Below are positions 51,392 to 60,900 of a stretch of DNA of 64,000 nt, piece by piece (positions within the stretch are counted from its first letter, which is position 1; each line of letters begins with the position of its first letter). Source of the stretch: Gemmatimonadales bacterium UBA2975 (GTDB lineage: Bacteria > Gemmatimonadota > Gemmatimonadetes > Longimicrobiales > Gaopeijiaceae); assembly GCA_002348265.1 (NCBI GenBank), contig DEAT01000028.1, positions 119,983 through 183,982 of the forward strand. Direction: 5' to 3'. Below the pieces are notes generated by a model, which did not search any database, was not told where the DNA came from, and worked only from the letters and a program-made list of their open reading frames with translations. Position numbers and translations under genes: made by a program.

Positions 51392-53875
51392 TTAAAGCAA
51401 GGCTACCGGATCGCGATCTAGTGTCAGCCGGATGTCACCAGCTGGAAGGCGTAGCCTCTCGACTAAAGCCCGAGCCACCGTACCCAAGACCCGAGGAGAG
51501 TCAGATCGAAGAAAGAAATGCCATCTCCAACGACCATGGAGCTTTTCGATTGGGGCTGGCGCCGGACCCACTAATTCTAATTGGTCGGTAGCACCTGCTC
51601 GTTCTCTTCTCTCCAATCCCTTACAGACCCAGTTAGCGGCCTCTTCTGACGCTTGCAACGCTAGACGCTGGTCTGGACTGCTAAACACCACGTTGATGAT
51701 TCTCAGATGCGGCGGATACAAGGGACTCTTACGCTCACGCAGCTCATGCACGGCGAATGATTCAAAATCGTGTGACACTGCCGCACGGATCGCGTAATGC
51801 TCTGGTAGCGAGGTTTGAATTAGTACCTCACCTCCCAACTCGCTCCGTCCTGCCCGTCCAGCCACCTGACTAAGCAATTGAAAGGTGCGCTCGCTGGCTC
51901 TGAAGTCCGGGAGATGCATCCCAGTATCGGCATTTACAACACCCACCAGCGTTACACGTGGAAAATCTAATCCCTTCGCGATCATCTGAGTGCCGAGAAG
52001 AATATCAATCTCACCACGGCCAACTCTCTCTAGGATGCGCTGATGTGCCCACTTTCCCGAAGTCGTATCAACATCCATCCGCGCTATACGCGCTTCCGGG
52101 AACGCCTCAGCCGTAATCTGCTCGACCTGCTCTGTGCCTAATCCCCGAAACGAAATATCCGTCGAGCCACACCTGGTGCACCGCGACGGCGCGACTGCCT
52201 CGAAACGGCAGTGATGGCAGACAATGCGCTGTGTCACTCGATGATAAGTCAACGACACAGAGCAATTTTCACACTGCTCGACCTCACCGCACTCTCGACA
52301 CTGCACAAAAGATGAATACCCACGTCGATTAAGCAGGAGAATGACCTGTTCTGATCGAGCGATGCGAAGATCGATGGCTTCAACGAGATCTTCCGTCAAC
52401 ACGGCCGAGCCACGAGCTAGCTTTCGTACCTTAGCTCCGTACTCCGACTTTTCCTTCTTGCGCTCAGCCCGCAAGTCTATGACTTGAACAAGGGGAAGAC
52501 GACCTCCTCCCGCACGCTCTGGAAGTACAATACGACTGAACTTGCCGACCGAAGAATTGTGCCAAGTCTCCAACGAAGGGGTTGCGCTTCCCAGAACGCA
52601 TACGGCCCCGTGGGCCCGGGCCCTCATAACAGCCAAATCGCGGGCATGATATCTGGGGGCCTCCGATTGCTTATAGCTGCTGTCGTGCTCCTCGTCGACA
52701 ACAATCACACCAATGTTCTCAATAGGTGCAAAAAGAGCTGACCTAGCGCCAACCGCAATCCTGCGCTCCCCGCGACGAAGCATTCGCCAAGCATCGTAAC
52801 GCTCTCCAGACGAGAGTCCGGAATGAAGCACAGCGACCTCATCGCCAAAGTGCGCCCGGAACCGCGATACAGTCTGCGGTGTCAGCGCAATCTCTGGGAC
52901 CAGAACGATCGCTGTCTGGCCGCGCTTAAGGGCCTCCCGCAAAAGTTCTATGTATACGAGTGTCTTTCCGGATCCCGTAACACCCTGAAGAAGAAATGGC
53001 TTAGGGTCTCTCTCGTCCAATGCTTCGATGAGAGCATCAAGTGCGGTCTGCTGCGCGGCTGTGGGTGTATGTCTTCTAGACTGTCCTTGAGGGGCACCCG
53101 CAAAGGGATCCCTGATCTCTTCTTCGTCAACTACCTCAACGAGCCCTTTTTTCGTCAGCGCAGTAACAACCCCACGGCTAAACCCCTCTTCTTTAGTAAG
53201 ACGTGCAAGCTCAACGGAGTTTCCCGCCGCTTCTATGAACCCGAATGCCTCCCTCTGACGCCCCCCTCTCCCAAACGCCTGATCACGCTCGAGGAGATTC
53301 TCAAGAGAACGGACTATGCGCACGACACGCCGAGTCTTAACTGAAGGACTTGGTGGAGAGACGGTCTCGTGAGTGATATGCCCAGACGCAACCAAGGAGC
53401 GAACCTCGGGCCAAATAGATCCAATACCTAGGTTGTTACGAGTTGTTTTGACCCGCTGTGGGCCTTTTCGCTCGGACAGCCACTCCAAAAGGCGCTTTTC
53501 ACGATTACTCAGGTCTCCCCCCTGAAATCCGGTGAGCGAGAGGTAGTCTCGGGATACATCTGACAGGACCGCTGGGATCGAAGTCCTAATCGCTATGCCA
53601 AGTGGGGCGACGTAGTACTCGGCCATCCAACCACAGAGTTCCATCAGATCAGGCGTTACTGAAGGAACGTCCTCAAGTACGCCCAGAACAGCTTTCACCT
53701 TTTGAACGTCGGGGTCAGGGCGATCCGCCGTTATCCATCCAATAAGCTCTTGCCTTCTGAAGGGCACGAGAACGCGAGTACCTGGCAGTGGAGCTTCGCC
53801 ATGAACCTCATACGAAAAGGTCCGGTAAATGGGGAGCGGAAGCGCGACTTCAACACGCGTTCGTCCCTCAATCAA
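51392..53875 (-). CDS. priA: Primosomal protein N', replication restart helicase PriA
   Basis: PriA (827 residues) recognises abandoned forks and reloads the replisome. The N-terminal 3'-DNA-binding domain is at about 1-110 (VEVALPLPIYRTFSYEV, GTRVLVPFRRQELIGWI). A winged helix follows, then the SF2 helicase core with Walker A GVTGSGKT (residues 298-305), VVDEEHDSSYKQ and ARDLAVMRA. A zinc-binding insert with eight Cys (CRECGEVEQCENCS, CHHC, CTRCGS) and the C-terminal helicase half (GTQMIAKGLDFPRVTLVGVV, QVAGRAGR) complete it. The start is TTG 53875, coupled to the M24 gene upstream by TTGA. It is the last gene of a three-gene overlapped set. Confidence 0.97.
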   Translation of the reverse strand: MIEGRTRVEVALPLPIYRTFSYEVHGEAPLPGTRVLVPFRRQELIGWITADRPDPDVQKVKAVLGVLEDVPSVTPDLMELCGWMAEYYVAPLGIAIRTSIPAVLSDVSRDYLSLTGFQGGDLSNREKRLLEWLSERKGPQRVKTTRNNLGIGSIWPEVRSLVASGHITHETVSPPSPSVKTRRVVRIVRSLENLLERDQAFGRGGRQREAFGFIEAAGNSVELARLTKEEGFSRGVVTALTKKGLVEVVDEEEIRDPFAGAPQGQSRRHTPTAAQQTALDALIEALDERDPKPFLLQGVTGSGKTLVYIELLREALKRGQTAIVLVPEIALTPQTVSRFRAHFGDEVAVLHSGLSSGERYDAWRMLRRGERRIAVGARSALFAPIENIGVIVVDEEHDSSYKQSEAPRYHARDLAVMRARAHGAVCVLGSATPSLETWHNSSVGKFSRIVLPERAGGGRLPLVQVIDLRAERKKEKSEYGAKVRKLARGSAVLTEDLVEAIDLRIARSEQVILLLNRRGYSSFVQCRECGEVEQCENCSVSLTYHRVTQRIVCHHCRFEAVAPSRCTRCGSTDISFRGLGTEQVEQITAEAFPEARIARMDVDTTSGKWAHQRILERVGRGEIDILLGTQMIAKGLDFPRVTLVGVVNADTGMHLPDFRASERTFQLLSQVAGRAGRSELGGEVLIQTSLPEHYAIRAAVSHDFESFAVHELRERKSPLYPPHLRIINVVFSSPDQRLALQASEEAANWVCKGLERRERAGATDQLELVGPAPAPIEKLHGRWRWHFFLRSDSPRVLGTVARALVERLRLPAGDIRLTLDRDPVALL

Positions 53876-55074
53876 TCGTCGAGCAGCTTGAAGATCTCGG
53901 TCTGATAGCCCTCAGGCGTGATCTCAGGTCCTTCTTCGCCCCAGTACACGTTCACCTCACTCCGAACACCAATCTCATTTTCAATGTAGATACCGGGTTC
54001 GACTGAAAAGGCTAGGCCCGGAATTAGCTTCCGTCCGTCTCTACTTTCGAGATTATCCAGGTTAGGGCCACTCCCATGCAGGTCAATATCGATAGAGTGT
54101 CCCGTCCGGTGCACAAAGAACTCACCGAATCCGCGATCGTTGATCACGCCCCGAGCGACATCATCTACCTCAAGTCCCATGACTTCCTTTTTAGCCAGAG
54201 CACGTCTCCTAAGGAATTCGATCGCATCATCTCGAGCGTCGCGCACCGCCTCCCAAATCTCCTGAGTGCGTGCATCGACTTTCGAAGCCATGACCCCCAT
54301 CCATGTCTGGTCTGCTGCGACGGAACCCATGAACGCACCCCATAGGTCTATAAGTAGAAGATCGCCAAGTTTGATCGTCTCACCATCTCCAATGGGGGCA
54401 TAGTGAGGGTCCGATGCGCGAGGTCCAATCGCCACTATGCAAGAGACCTGGTCAACCAAACCATGCGACTTGAGTTCCTGGACAATCCAATCCGAGAGAG
54501 CACCCTCGGTTGTCGGGCTCCCCGAGCGTAGAGCATCCGCCGCTCTCTCAAAAGCAGTTAGCGCCACATCCTTCACAATCACAGAGGCACGCTTATGGTC
54601 ATTGAGTTGCCCCTCAGAAAGCACGGAGTGGAATGCAGACACCAGATCGCCCGAGGACGCGATCTCTACTCCATGCTCAAGTATTAGACCAGCAATGCCG
54701 GCAGGTACGTAATCAAGAGTCGGCACAGCCGCGCCCGGAGAGATTTCCATCGCGAGGCGGCCATGACCTTGAACTAGTTCGCCGAGCTTCTCTTCCATAT
54801 CCCTCCATCCCGAATAACTAACACGTTCAAATGGCCAATGCCTCCAAGATGAGGCCTCGATGGCATGGATCATCGCCACCGGCTCCCCTTCCGCTGGAAT
54901 TAGCACAAACGCACGCCGGGACGTCTTTCCCAGTCCCAGCAATGTCACGGAAACCGGGTTGTTATGGTGAAATTCATAAAGGAGCCACCCATCGAGCCCC
55001 TGATCTCGAAGGGTGACCTGAACTCGTTCAATCCCGTTCCTAGTGCATAGAAATGGTGTGCTCACGTCATTCAC
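53872..55074 (-). CDS. M24-family metallopeptidase (creatinase/prolidase-like)
   Basis: This 400-residue peptidase has the pita-bread fold of M24B, with an N-terminal creatinase-like domain (about 1-165, LRDQGLDGWLLYEFHHNNPV). The metal ligands Asp (LLLIDLWGA), Asp (VAADQTWMGV), His (VHRTGHSIDIDLHGSGP), Glu (FSVEPGIYI) and Glu (GVRSEVNVYW) are all present. It could be a dipeptidase or aminopeptidase; the specificity is open, and in place of the usual DxG around the first Asp it has IDLWG. GTG 55074 overlaps the methyltransferase stop, and its own stop overlaps priA. Confidence 0.88.
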   Translation of the reverse strand: MNDVSTPFLCTRNGIERVQVTLRDQGLDGWLLYEFHHNNPVSVTLLGLGKTSRRAFVLIPAEGEPVAMIHAIEASSWRHWPFERVSYSGWRDMEEKLGELVQGHGRLAMEISPGAAVPTLDYVPAGIAGLILEHGVEIASSGDLVSAFHSVLSEGQLNDHKRASVIVKDVALTAFERAADALRSGSPTTEGALSDWIVQELKSHGLVDQVSCIVAIGPRASDPHYAPIGDGETIKLGDLLLIDLWGAFMGSVAADQTWMGVMASKVDARTQEIWEAVRDARDDAIEFLRRRALAKKEVMGLEVDDVARGVINDRGFGEFFVHRTGHSIDIDLHGSGPNLDNLESRDGRKLIPGLAFSVEPGIYIENEIGVRSEVNVYWGEEGPEITPEGYQTEIFKLLDD

Positions 55075-56144
55075 TCTTTCCCGCGGGTCGTTCTCTCTCC
55101 AAAGAGAGGGAGCCCTGAAGTTTCAGTTTGGTCCTCGGCTCTATCCAAAGATCGGGAATCAACATCTCCCGCCTTGATTCTTGCATTTTCGTCTAGAACC
55201 TCTACCCCAGAAACGAGTGGTTCAGGACCATCGAGTGGTAACTCTGGTACGAGCTTGGCACCTTCCGATGGCACAGTTTCGTCTACTTCCTTGAACGTGC
55301 GGTCCGAATGCACCGGCTGAGCACCTACCTTCCTGCCACAAATAAGATTGAGTCCAAGGATACCCTCTCTCGACAACAACGTACGCGCTTCCCGCTCTCT
55401 CAAGAGAGTCGTCCAGACGCCTCGTAACCCCCACCGTCCCCAAGCACGCCTCAGAATGGTTAATCTCTCCGCGAGCGTGAAGGTCGCCCAGAAATTAGCG
55501 AATGGTTTTACCGAACGAGGCTGAAATACTGCCCGTTCACCTGACCAGTCTTCAACGCGCACTCCCCCCACTCCTGCCTCACGGAAAATTCGCTTCCACT
55601 CCGCAAGCATGATGGGTCTTACCCCGAGATGATCTGATAAAATCATTTTTCGGGTCTCTTCTAACGGTGCCTTCCAAACCAACTGGACGAGCACCACAAA
55701 TCCATCCGGCTTCGTCACGCGGACCATTTCACTCACGGCATCTTCCGGATCACAGTGGTTCGCGAGTCCAATCTCACCGATCGTGACGTCGAAGATATCA
55801 TCTCTATAAGGCAAGCTATCAGAGGAATTTGACTGGAACTGCAACCTATCCCCAGCCTCAGTCTCACGGCTCGCCGAATCAGCTTCTCCTGTTATAGACG
55901 GATCGACGTCGATCCCCGCAGCGTTAACGCCAAATTCAGTTGCAAAATACTGGAGTGGAACACCCGTTCCTGACGCTACATCTAGAACTTCTGTTCCCGA
56001 CCGCATCTCAGTCAGAACTGCTATCTGCCGATAAAGCTCAACGCCGCCGGGCGGAAAAATCTTCCGCGGGCTGAGTCTCACCACATCCATCATGGACGGG
56101 ATGTTTAGCGCATGGGCGATCGCCCCTGTATCGGTCAAACGCAT
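55071..56144 (-). CDS. SAM-dependent methyltransferase, unknown substrate
   Basis: This is a class I methyltransferase of 357 residues. Motif I is LDVASGTGVPLQYFA, with the acidic end of strand 2 in AAGIDVDPS, motif II around DVTIGEIGLANHCDPEDAV and motif III KPDGFVVLVQLVW. A helical region follows (FANFWATFTLAERLTILRRA), then a ~70-residue acidic, probably disordered tail (from about VHSDRTFKEVD) with no recognisable domain. The catalytic core resembles UbiE/sterol or small-molecule methyltransferases. It is the first gene of the overlapped trio methyltransferase-M24-priA; I see no functional reason for the linkage. The ATG at 56144 fits the domain start. Confidence 0.8.
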   Translation of the reverse strand: MRLTDTGAIAHALNIPSMMDVVRLSPRKIFPPGGVELYRQIAVLTEMRSGTEVLDVASGTGVPLQYFATEFGVNAAGIDVDPSITGEADSASRETEAGDRLQFQSNSSDSLPYRDDIFDVTIGEIGLANHCDPEDAVSEMVRVTKPDGFVVLVQLVWKAPLEETRKMILSDHLGVRPIMLAEWKRIFREAGVGGVRVEDWSGERAVFQPRSVKPFANFWATFTLAERLTILRRAWGRWGLRGVWTTLLREREARTLLSREGILGLNLICGRKVGAQPVHSDRTFKEVDETVPSEGAKLVPELPLDGPEPLVSGVEVLDENARIKAGDVDSRSLDRAEDQTETSGLPLFGERTTRGKE

Positions 56145-56189
56145 GGTGACGTAAAGGTACGGGCCACGATGCCTTGGGCAACGAGTCCC

Positions 56190-57170
56190 TCAGTCTCCCT
56201 GGACCTCAAGATCCGCTAGGGCCCGGATAACAGCCAACGTGCCCGCACCCAGACGCTTAGGATCATACCCACCCTCAAGAACAGCTACCATCCGACCGTT
56301 ACACGAGGCAGAAGCGTAGTCTGCTACCCGGCGAGTCATCCAGTGCAAGTCTTCAGGCTCAAGCAAGAAGCCACCCAGTGGATCACCTGCTAAACAATCG
56401 AACCCAGACGATACAAGAACGAAATCGGGGTCAAATCGATTTGCTACAGAAACCAACGTCTCTGCAAAAACATCTTTGTATTTTTGGGCACTTGTCCCCT
56501 CAGGAAGTGGCACATTCAATGTTCGGCCAAGCCCCAGACCAGCGCCCTCCTCATCCGCAGCACCCGATCCGGGGTAGTGTGGAGACTGATGTAAAGAAAC
56601 GAAGTAAACACTGTCGTCCTCGTAGAACGTGTCCTGAGTACCGTTTCCGTGGTGAACATCCCAATCCAAGATCAATATGCGCTCAGCTAGATTCATAGCC
56701 TGTAACCATCGCGCTGCTACTGCCACGTTGTTAAACAGACAGAAGCCCATGGCACCGTCCGGTGTAGCATGGTGACCGGGAGGACGGGCGGCTACAAACG
56801 CATTCGAGATCTCTCCTTCCGCAACCGCTCTGGCCGCCTCGATTGCGGAGCCCACACTCCCCAGCGCCGCTTCCCATGATGAAGCCGACACATTTGTATC
56901 CGCGGCGACAGACTCGATCCGCCCGGACTCTTTAGCCCTATCACAAACCGCTCTCACAGCATCAATGTGAGCTAAGGTATGCACAAGACCTAGATCCTCC
57001 AAAGATGCATCACCTGATTTCATCTGCTCGACGTGCCCATACAAAGTCACCAGATCCTTACCCACCGTAGAAGCCAGCGCACGCAAGCGACCTTGGTGTT
57101 CAGGGTGCCCCCACCCAGTGTCATGTAACGAAGACGCTGGATGGAGATAGAAGCCGGTCATCGAACCCAT
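56190..57170 (-). CDS. Histone deacetylase/acetoin utilisation-family zinc deacetylase
   Basis: This 326-residue arginase-fold deacetylase has HPEHQGRLRA near the start and VAARPPGHHATPDGAMGFCL with the catalytic His pair. Zinc-binding Asp/His are in LILDWDVHHGNGTQDTFYED, then FVSLHQSPHYPGSGAADEEG, VLVSSGFDCLAGDPLGG with the second Asp, and VAVLEGGYDPKRLG. Bacterial members deacetylate polyamines, acetoin-related compounds or proteins; the substrate here is not predictable. A good Shine-Dalgarno (GGAGGTGA) lies 10 bases before ATG 57170. It lies between carB and the methyltransferase gene, probably in one transcript. Confidence 0.92.
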   Translation of the reverse strand: MGSMTGFYLHPASSLHDTGWGHPEHQGRLRALASTVGKDLVTLYGHVEQMKSGDASLEDLGLVHTLAHIDAVRAVCDRAKESGRIESVAADTNVSASSWEAALGSVGSAIEAARAVAEGEISNAFVAARPPGHHATPDGAMGFCLFNNVAVAARWLQAMNLAERILILDWDVHHGNGTQDTFYEDDSVYFVSLHQSPHYPGSGAADEEGAGLGLGRTLNVPLPEGTSAQKYKDVFAETLVSVANRFDPDFVLVSSGFDCLAGDPLGGFLLEPEDLHWMTRRVADYASASCNGRMVAVLEGGYDPKRLGAGTLAVIRALADLEVQGD

Positions 57171-57230
57171 GTGCTCATCACCTCCGGCTGTTTAATGAAT
57201 CCTCTGTCACCATGACCCAGGATTCCGAAC

Positions 57231-60200
57231 TCAGTCCTTGTTCTCGACGACCTGAGCCGACTCGATTCGTTCCTGCAATGATCGAACCTCTCGCCGTGTA
57301 GTGCGGAGAGCGATCAGCGCATCTACCGCCGCTGACGTTGCAGACATGGTAGTGAGATAAGGCACACCGTAGGTGATTGCTGCACGGCGCATTGCATAGT
57401 CATCGTACTGGGACTGTTTACCTAGAGGCGTGTTTATAAGCAATGCGATGTCGCCCGTCACAATGTGGTCGACAATGTTTGGTCGGCCCTCGTTTACTTT
57501 ATAAACCATTTCAGCGGTTACACCAAGTCGAGTCAGATACCCATGCATCCCACGTGTCGCCATAAGCTCGAACCCTAAATCACTTAGCCGTCTCAGCATG
57601 GGCGTCACGGTCTCGCGGTCACGCTCGTTCACCGTGACGATGATCCGCCCTGACTCCGGGAGCACGTTGCCTGCTGAAACCTGAGCTTTCGCAAAAGCCA
57701 TACCAAACGAATCATCGAATCCCATCACCTCACCCGTCGACCTCATTTCAGGTCCCAGCAGTACATCGACATCGAAACGATTGAATGGAAATGCAGCTTC
57801 CTTAACGGCGACTCCTGGAACTGGCGGCTCCTCAGAAACGTTTAGTTCGGCTATCCTCTCTCCCGCCATAATACGTGAAGCAAGACGCGCCAGCGGAACC
57901 CCGGTAGCCTTACTTACAAAAGGGATCGTCCTGGAAGCACGAGGATTTACCTCTAGTACGTAAACGATTCCGTCTCGGATGGCATACTGAACGTTCATCA
58001 GGCCTACCACCCCAAGCTCCAGTGCAAACTTCCGGGTCATATTCCGGATTTCTTCCAGTGCGTCACCAGAAAGCAAATAAGGGGGTAGCACGCAAGCGGA
58101 ATCACCAGAGTGCACACCTGCGTCCTCAATGTGCTGCATAATCCCACCTATAACGACGTCTGTACCGTCACTCAGGCAGTCAACATCTGCTTCGAACGCA
58201 TCCTCCAGGAACGAATCTATGAGAACCGGACGGTCGGGCGACGCCTTCACTGCCTCCTCAAAATACCGCTGCAGTGATGGCTCGTCATAGATGATCCTCA
58301 TTGCCCGACCTCCGAGGACGTAACTCGGACGCACGAGCACGGGAAACCCGATCTTTTTGGCTACTCTGAGGGCTTCGTCTTCTGACGTCGCAATCCCGTT
58401 ATCCGGAGTTCGAGCTCCGACAATCCGGCAAACCTCATCGAAACGGTCGCGATCCTCAGCCCGGTCGATCGCATCAACTGATGTACCTAAAACTGGAGCT
58501 CCAAATTCCTCTAAGCCCTTCGCTAGCTTGAGTGGCGTCTGGCCACCCAACTGAACGATCACGCCCTTCGGTTTCTCCAAATAGAGGATTTCCAGCACAT
58601 CCTCTAGTGTCAGCGGCTCGAAGTATAGCTTGTCACTAACATCAAAATCTGTGGATACCGTCTCTGGGTTGGAATTAACCATGATCGTCTCGAAGCCCGC
58701 CTCTCGTAGCGCGAGTACGGCCTGCACACAGCAGTAGTCGAACTCAATCCCTTGACCGATTCGGTTCGGGCCACTTCCGAGTATGACGACCTTCTCCCTA
58801 GCCGATGGTTCTGATTCGGATTCGGTCTCGTACGACGAGTAAAAATAAGGAGTTTGAGCAGGGAACTCACCCGCACAGGTATCTACCACATTGTACGTAG
58901 GATGGATGTCCCAACTCCATCTCCGTTCGCGCACTGTGGCTTCGTCCTCCCCCCGCAAGGCCGCCAGCTGTATATCGCTGAACCCCTCTCTCTTCATCGC
59001 ATGAGTGATTTCAGGGGTAATCTCCTCCGCCTCAGCGTAGCTCCGCTCCCATTCGATGATCTGAAGGAGCTGATCCAAAAACCACGGATCGATCTTGGTA
59101 GCTTCGAAGATCTCGTCCACGGTCAAGCCCGACTTTAGCGCGCGCTTAAGCTGAAATGGCCGATGCGCGGTTGGTCGACGCAGTGCCGAAAGCAGCGCAT
59201 TACGGTCCTCTGCTTCTAATCCGTCGTCCTTCAATTCCGATCCAACAACCCAGCCGGTTCGGTCGGTTTCGAGACCTCGAAACCCTTTTTGCCAGGCACT
59301 CCGAAACGTCCGCCCAATCGCCATCACTTCCCCAACCGACTTCATCTGCACACCCAGAGTATCGTCAACCTCGGAGAACTTCTCAAAGGCGAAGCGGGGA
59401 ATCTTGACGACGGTATAATCAAGCACTGGTTCAAACGATGCCGGTGTCGTCTTCGTGATATCGTTCGGTAGCTCGTGGAGATGGTATCCCACTGCCAGCT
59501 TGGCGCCGACTCGCGCTATCGGGAATCCGGTCGCCTTCGAGGCCAAGGCGGAGGAGCGCGAGACTCTCGGATTCATTTCGATGACAAGCATCTCGCCAGT
59601 CTCAGGACTGACTGCAAACTGCACGTTACAACCACCGGCTTCCACACCAATTTCCCGGATGATCGCAATCGATGCGTCACGCATCTCCTGGTACTCAACA
59701 TCCGTCAACGTCTGCGCGGGCGCGACCGTTATTGAGTCTCCTGTGTGTACTCCCATCGGGTCAATATTTTCTATGGCGCAGATGATGATGACGTTATCAA
59801 CACCGTCACGAACTACCTCAAGTTCGTACTCCTTCCACCCTAAAATCGAACGATCAATCAGAACCTCTGTAATCGGAGACGCATCGAGTCCCTTTCGAAC
59901 TTGAACTTCGAACTCTTCTCTGTTGTAGGCGATTCCCCCGCCAGTTCCACCAAGAGTGTACGAGGGTCGAACGATCGCGGGATACTCTGTACTCTCCACG
60001 ATCTCAAGAGCTTCTTCCAGCGTTTTCGCGAAACCACCAGTCGGCACTTTTAGGCCAATGCGCTCCATCGCCTCGGCGAACTGCTCTCGGTCCTCAGCCA
60101 TCTCAATCGATGCCTCGTTCGCACCGATCAGTTCAACACCATGTTTCTCCAGAACCCCTGCGCGATGCAGATCCATCGCCACATTGAGCGCAGTCTGTCC

Positions 60201-60473
60201 ACCCATAGTCGGCAAGAGAGCGTCCGGCTTTTCTTTCTCAATGACTTTCTCGACCCACTCTGCAGTGATCGGTTCGATGTATGTCTGATCCGCTATATCA
60301 GGATCAGTCATGATCGTGGCCGGATTCGAGTTCACCAAAACGACCCGGTATCCCTCTTCTTTCAGAGCACGCACGGACTGCGTACCGGAATAGTCGAACT
60401 CGCAGGCTTGGCCGATCACAATCGGTCCAGAACCCAAGATGAGAATCGTGTCTAAGTCGTCGCGTCTAGGCAC
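57231..60473 (-). CDS. carB: Carbamoyl-phosphate synthase large subunit
   Basis: CarB (1,080 residues, normal length) makes carbamoyl phosphate from bicarbonate, ATP and ammonia supplied by CarA, for arginine and pyrimidine synthesis. Two homologous ATP-grasp halves are present: ILILGSGPIVIGQACEFDYS with YPAIVRPSYTLGGTGGGIAY, and VVILGSGPNRIGQGIEFDYC with FPVLVRPSYVLGGRAMRIIY. The C-terminal ~130 residues are the MGS-like allosteric domain (GRIIVTVNERDRETVTPMLR, NIVDHIVTGDIALLINTPLG). The start is GTG 60473 with AAGGA ~5 bases upstream. carA is not in this window, so the subunits are unlinked or it lies elsewhere. Confidence 0.98.
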   Translation of the reverse strand: MPRRDDLDTILILGSGPIVIGQACEFDYSGTQSVRALKEEGYRVVLVNSNPATIMTDPDIADQTYIEPITAEWVEKVIEKEKPDALLPTMGGQTALNVAMDLHRAGVLEKHGVELIGANEASIEMAEDREQFAEAMERIGLKVPTGGFAKTLEEALEIVESTEYPAIVRPSYTLGGTGGGIAYNREEFEVQVRKGLDASPITEVLIDRSILGWKEYELEVVRDGVDNVIIICAIENIDPMGVHTGDSITVAPAQTLTDVEYQEMRDASIAIIREIGVEAGGCNVQFAVSPETGEMLVIEMNPRVSRSSALASKATGFPIARVGAKLAVGYHLHELPNDITKTTPASFEPVLDYTVVKIPRFAFEKFSEVDDTLGVQMKSVGEVMAIGRTFRSAWQKGFRGLETDRTGWVVGSELKDDGLEAEDRNALLSALRRPTAHRPFQLKRALKSGLTVDEIFEATKIDPWFLDQLLQIIEWERSYAEAEEITPEITHAMKREGFSDIQLAALRGEDEATVRERRWSWDIHPTYNVVDTCAGEFPAQTPYFYSSYETESESEPSAREKVVILGSGPNRIGQGIEFDYCCVQAVLALREAGFETIMVNSNPETVSTDFDVSDKLYFEPLTLEDVLEILYLEKPKGVIVQLGGQTPLKLAKGLEEFGAPVLGTSVDAIDRAEDRDRFDEVCRIVGARTPDNGIATSEDEALRVAKKIGFPVLVRPSYVLGGRAMRIIYDEPSLQRYFEEAVKASPDRPVLIDSFLEDAFEADVDCLSDGTDVVIGGIMQHIEDAGVHSGDSACVLPPYLLSGDALEEIRNMTRKFALELGVVGLMNVQYAIRDGIVYVLEVNPRASRTIPFVSKATGVPLARLASRIMAGERIAELNVSEEPPVPGVAVKEAAFPFNRFDVDVLLGPEMRSTGEVMGFDDSFGMAFAKAQVSAGNVLPESGRIIVTVNERDRETVTPMLRRLSDLGFELMATRGMHGYLTRLGVTAEMVYKVNEGRPNIVDHIVTGDIALLINTPLGKQSQYDDYAMRRAAITYGVPYLTTMSATSAAVDALIALRTTRREVRSLQERIESAQVVENKD

Positions 60474-60512
60474 GAGCGTCCTTGAAGCCGAGGCCGCGCT
60501 GGCGAAGGAATC

Positions 60513-60629
60513 TTAAGCGTCACTGCTCTTGCCTGACTCCTTTCGTATAGCGGTGAGCAGCACGGTGGCGAAACCGCCCCAGACGAAAGCCATGACCACG
60601 ATCATCGTGATCCAAGTGCTGGTCGTCAT
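60513..60629 (-). CDS. MetS-like small subunit of an NSS-family transporter (38 residues)
   Basis: The tiny gene ATG 60629 to TAA encodes 38 residues: a short polar start, one membrane helix (WITMIVVMAFVWGGFATVLL) and a Lys/Ser-rich tail (AIRKESGKSSDA). The GGF after the aromatic Trp is typical of MetS family NSS transporter small subunits, first described with the MetP methionine/alanine transporter of Corynebacterium. GAGGA lies 7 bases upstream. It is 39 bases ahead of carB. A large NSS transporter is encoded at 62,524-63,996 on the same strand, with two other genes in between, and could be its partner. Confidence 0.7.
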   Translation of the reverse strand: MTTSTWITMIVVMAFVWGGFATVLLTAIRKESGKSSDA

Positions 60630-60686
60630 AGGCGTTCCTCTCGCCCGGCGGCGGCCGGTTGATCGTTTGTTTGAGCATTCCGCGAC

Positions 60687-60726
60687 CGCCGGCCACTCCA
60701 GTTCATGGAATGAAAAACGGCCGGCG
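60687..60726. repeat. Inverted repeat in the metS-like/carB leader (proximal)
   Basis: Perfect 8-bp GC-rich arms CGCCGGCC / GGCCGGCG with a 24-base loop, ~60 bases upstream of the metS-like start. A related GCCGG stretch lies at 60652-60658. No T-run follows, so it is not a standard terminator. Confidence 0.45.
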
Positions 60727-60758
60727 TAAGGTGGCGCAAGCCGGGGGGGCGGGCAAGC

Positions 60759-60794
60759 TAGTTCGGAGCCTTATTCTCTTCGAGCGACGAACTA
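60759..60794. repeat. Inverted repeat in the metS-like/carB leader (distal)
   Basis: Perfect 7-bp arms TAGTTCG / CGAACTA with a 22-base loop. It lies in the 271-base non-coding stretch between the HD-domain gene and the metS-like gene, which otherwise shows no gene. Confidence 0.4.
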
Positions 60795-60900
60795 CTCAGC
60801 TCTGCAGAACGGATGATGCGTCACTGGGTTAAGCACACCAGGAAGACATGCACGCTAACAGAGGTCAGAAAGCGACTGTCATGTTCAATCGCCCACAAAA

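Noticed and set aside
52823..53344. 173-codon plus-strand frame opposite priA
   Set aside because: Antisense shadow of the helicase gene; no protein features.
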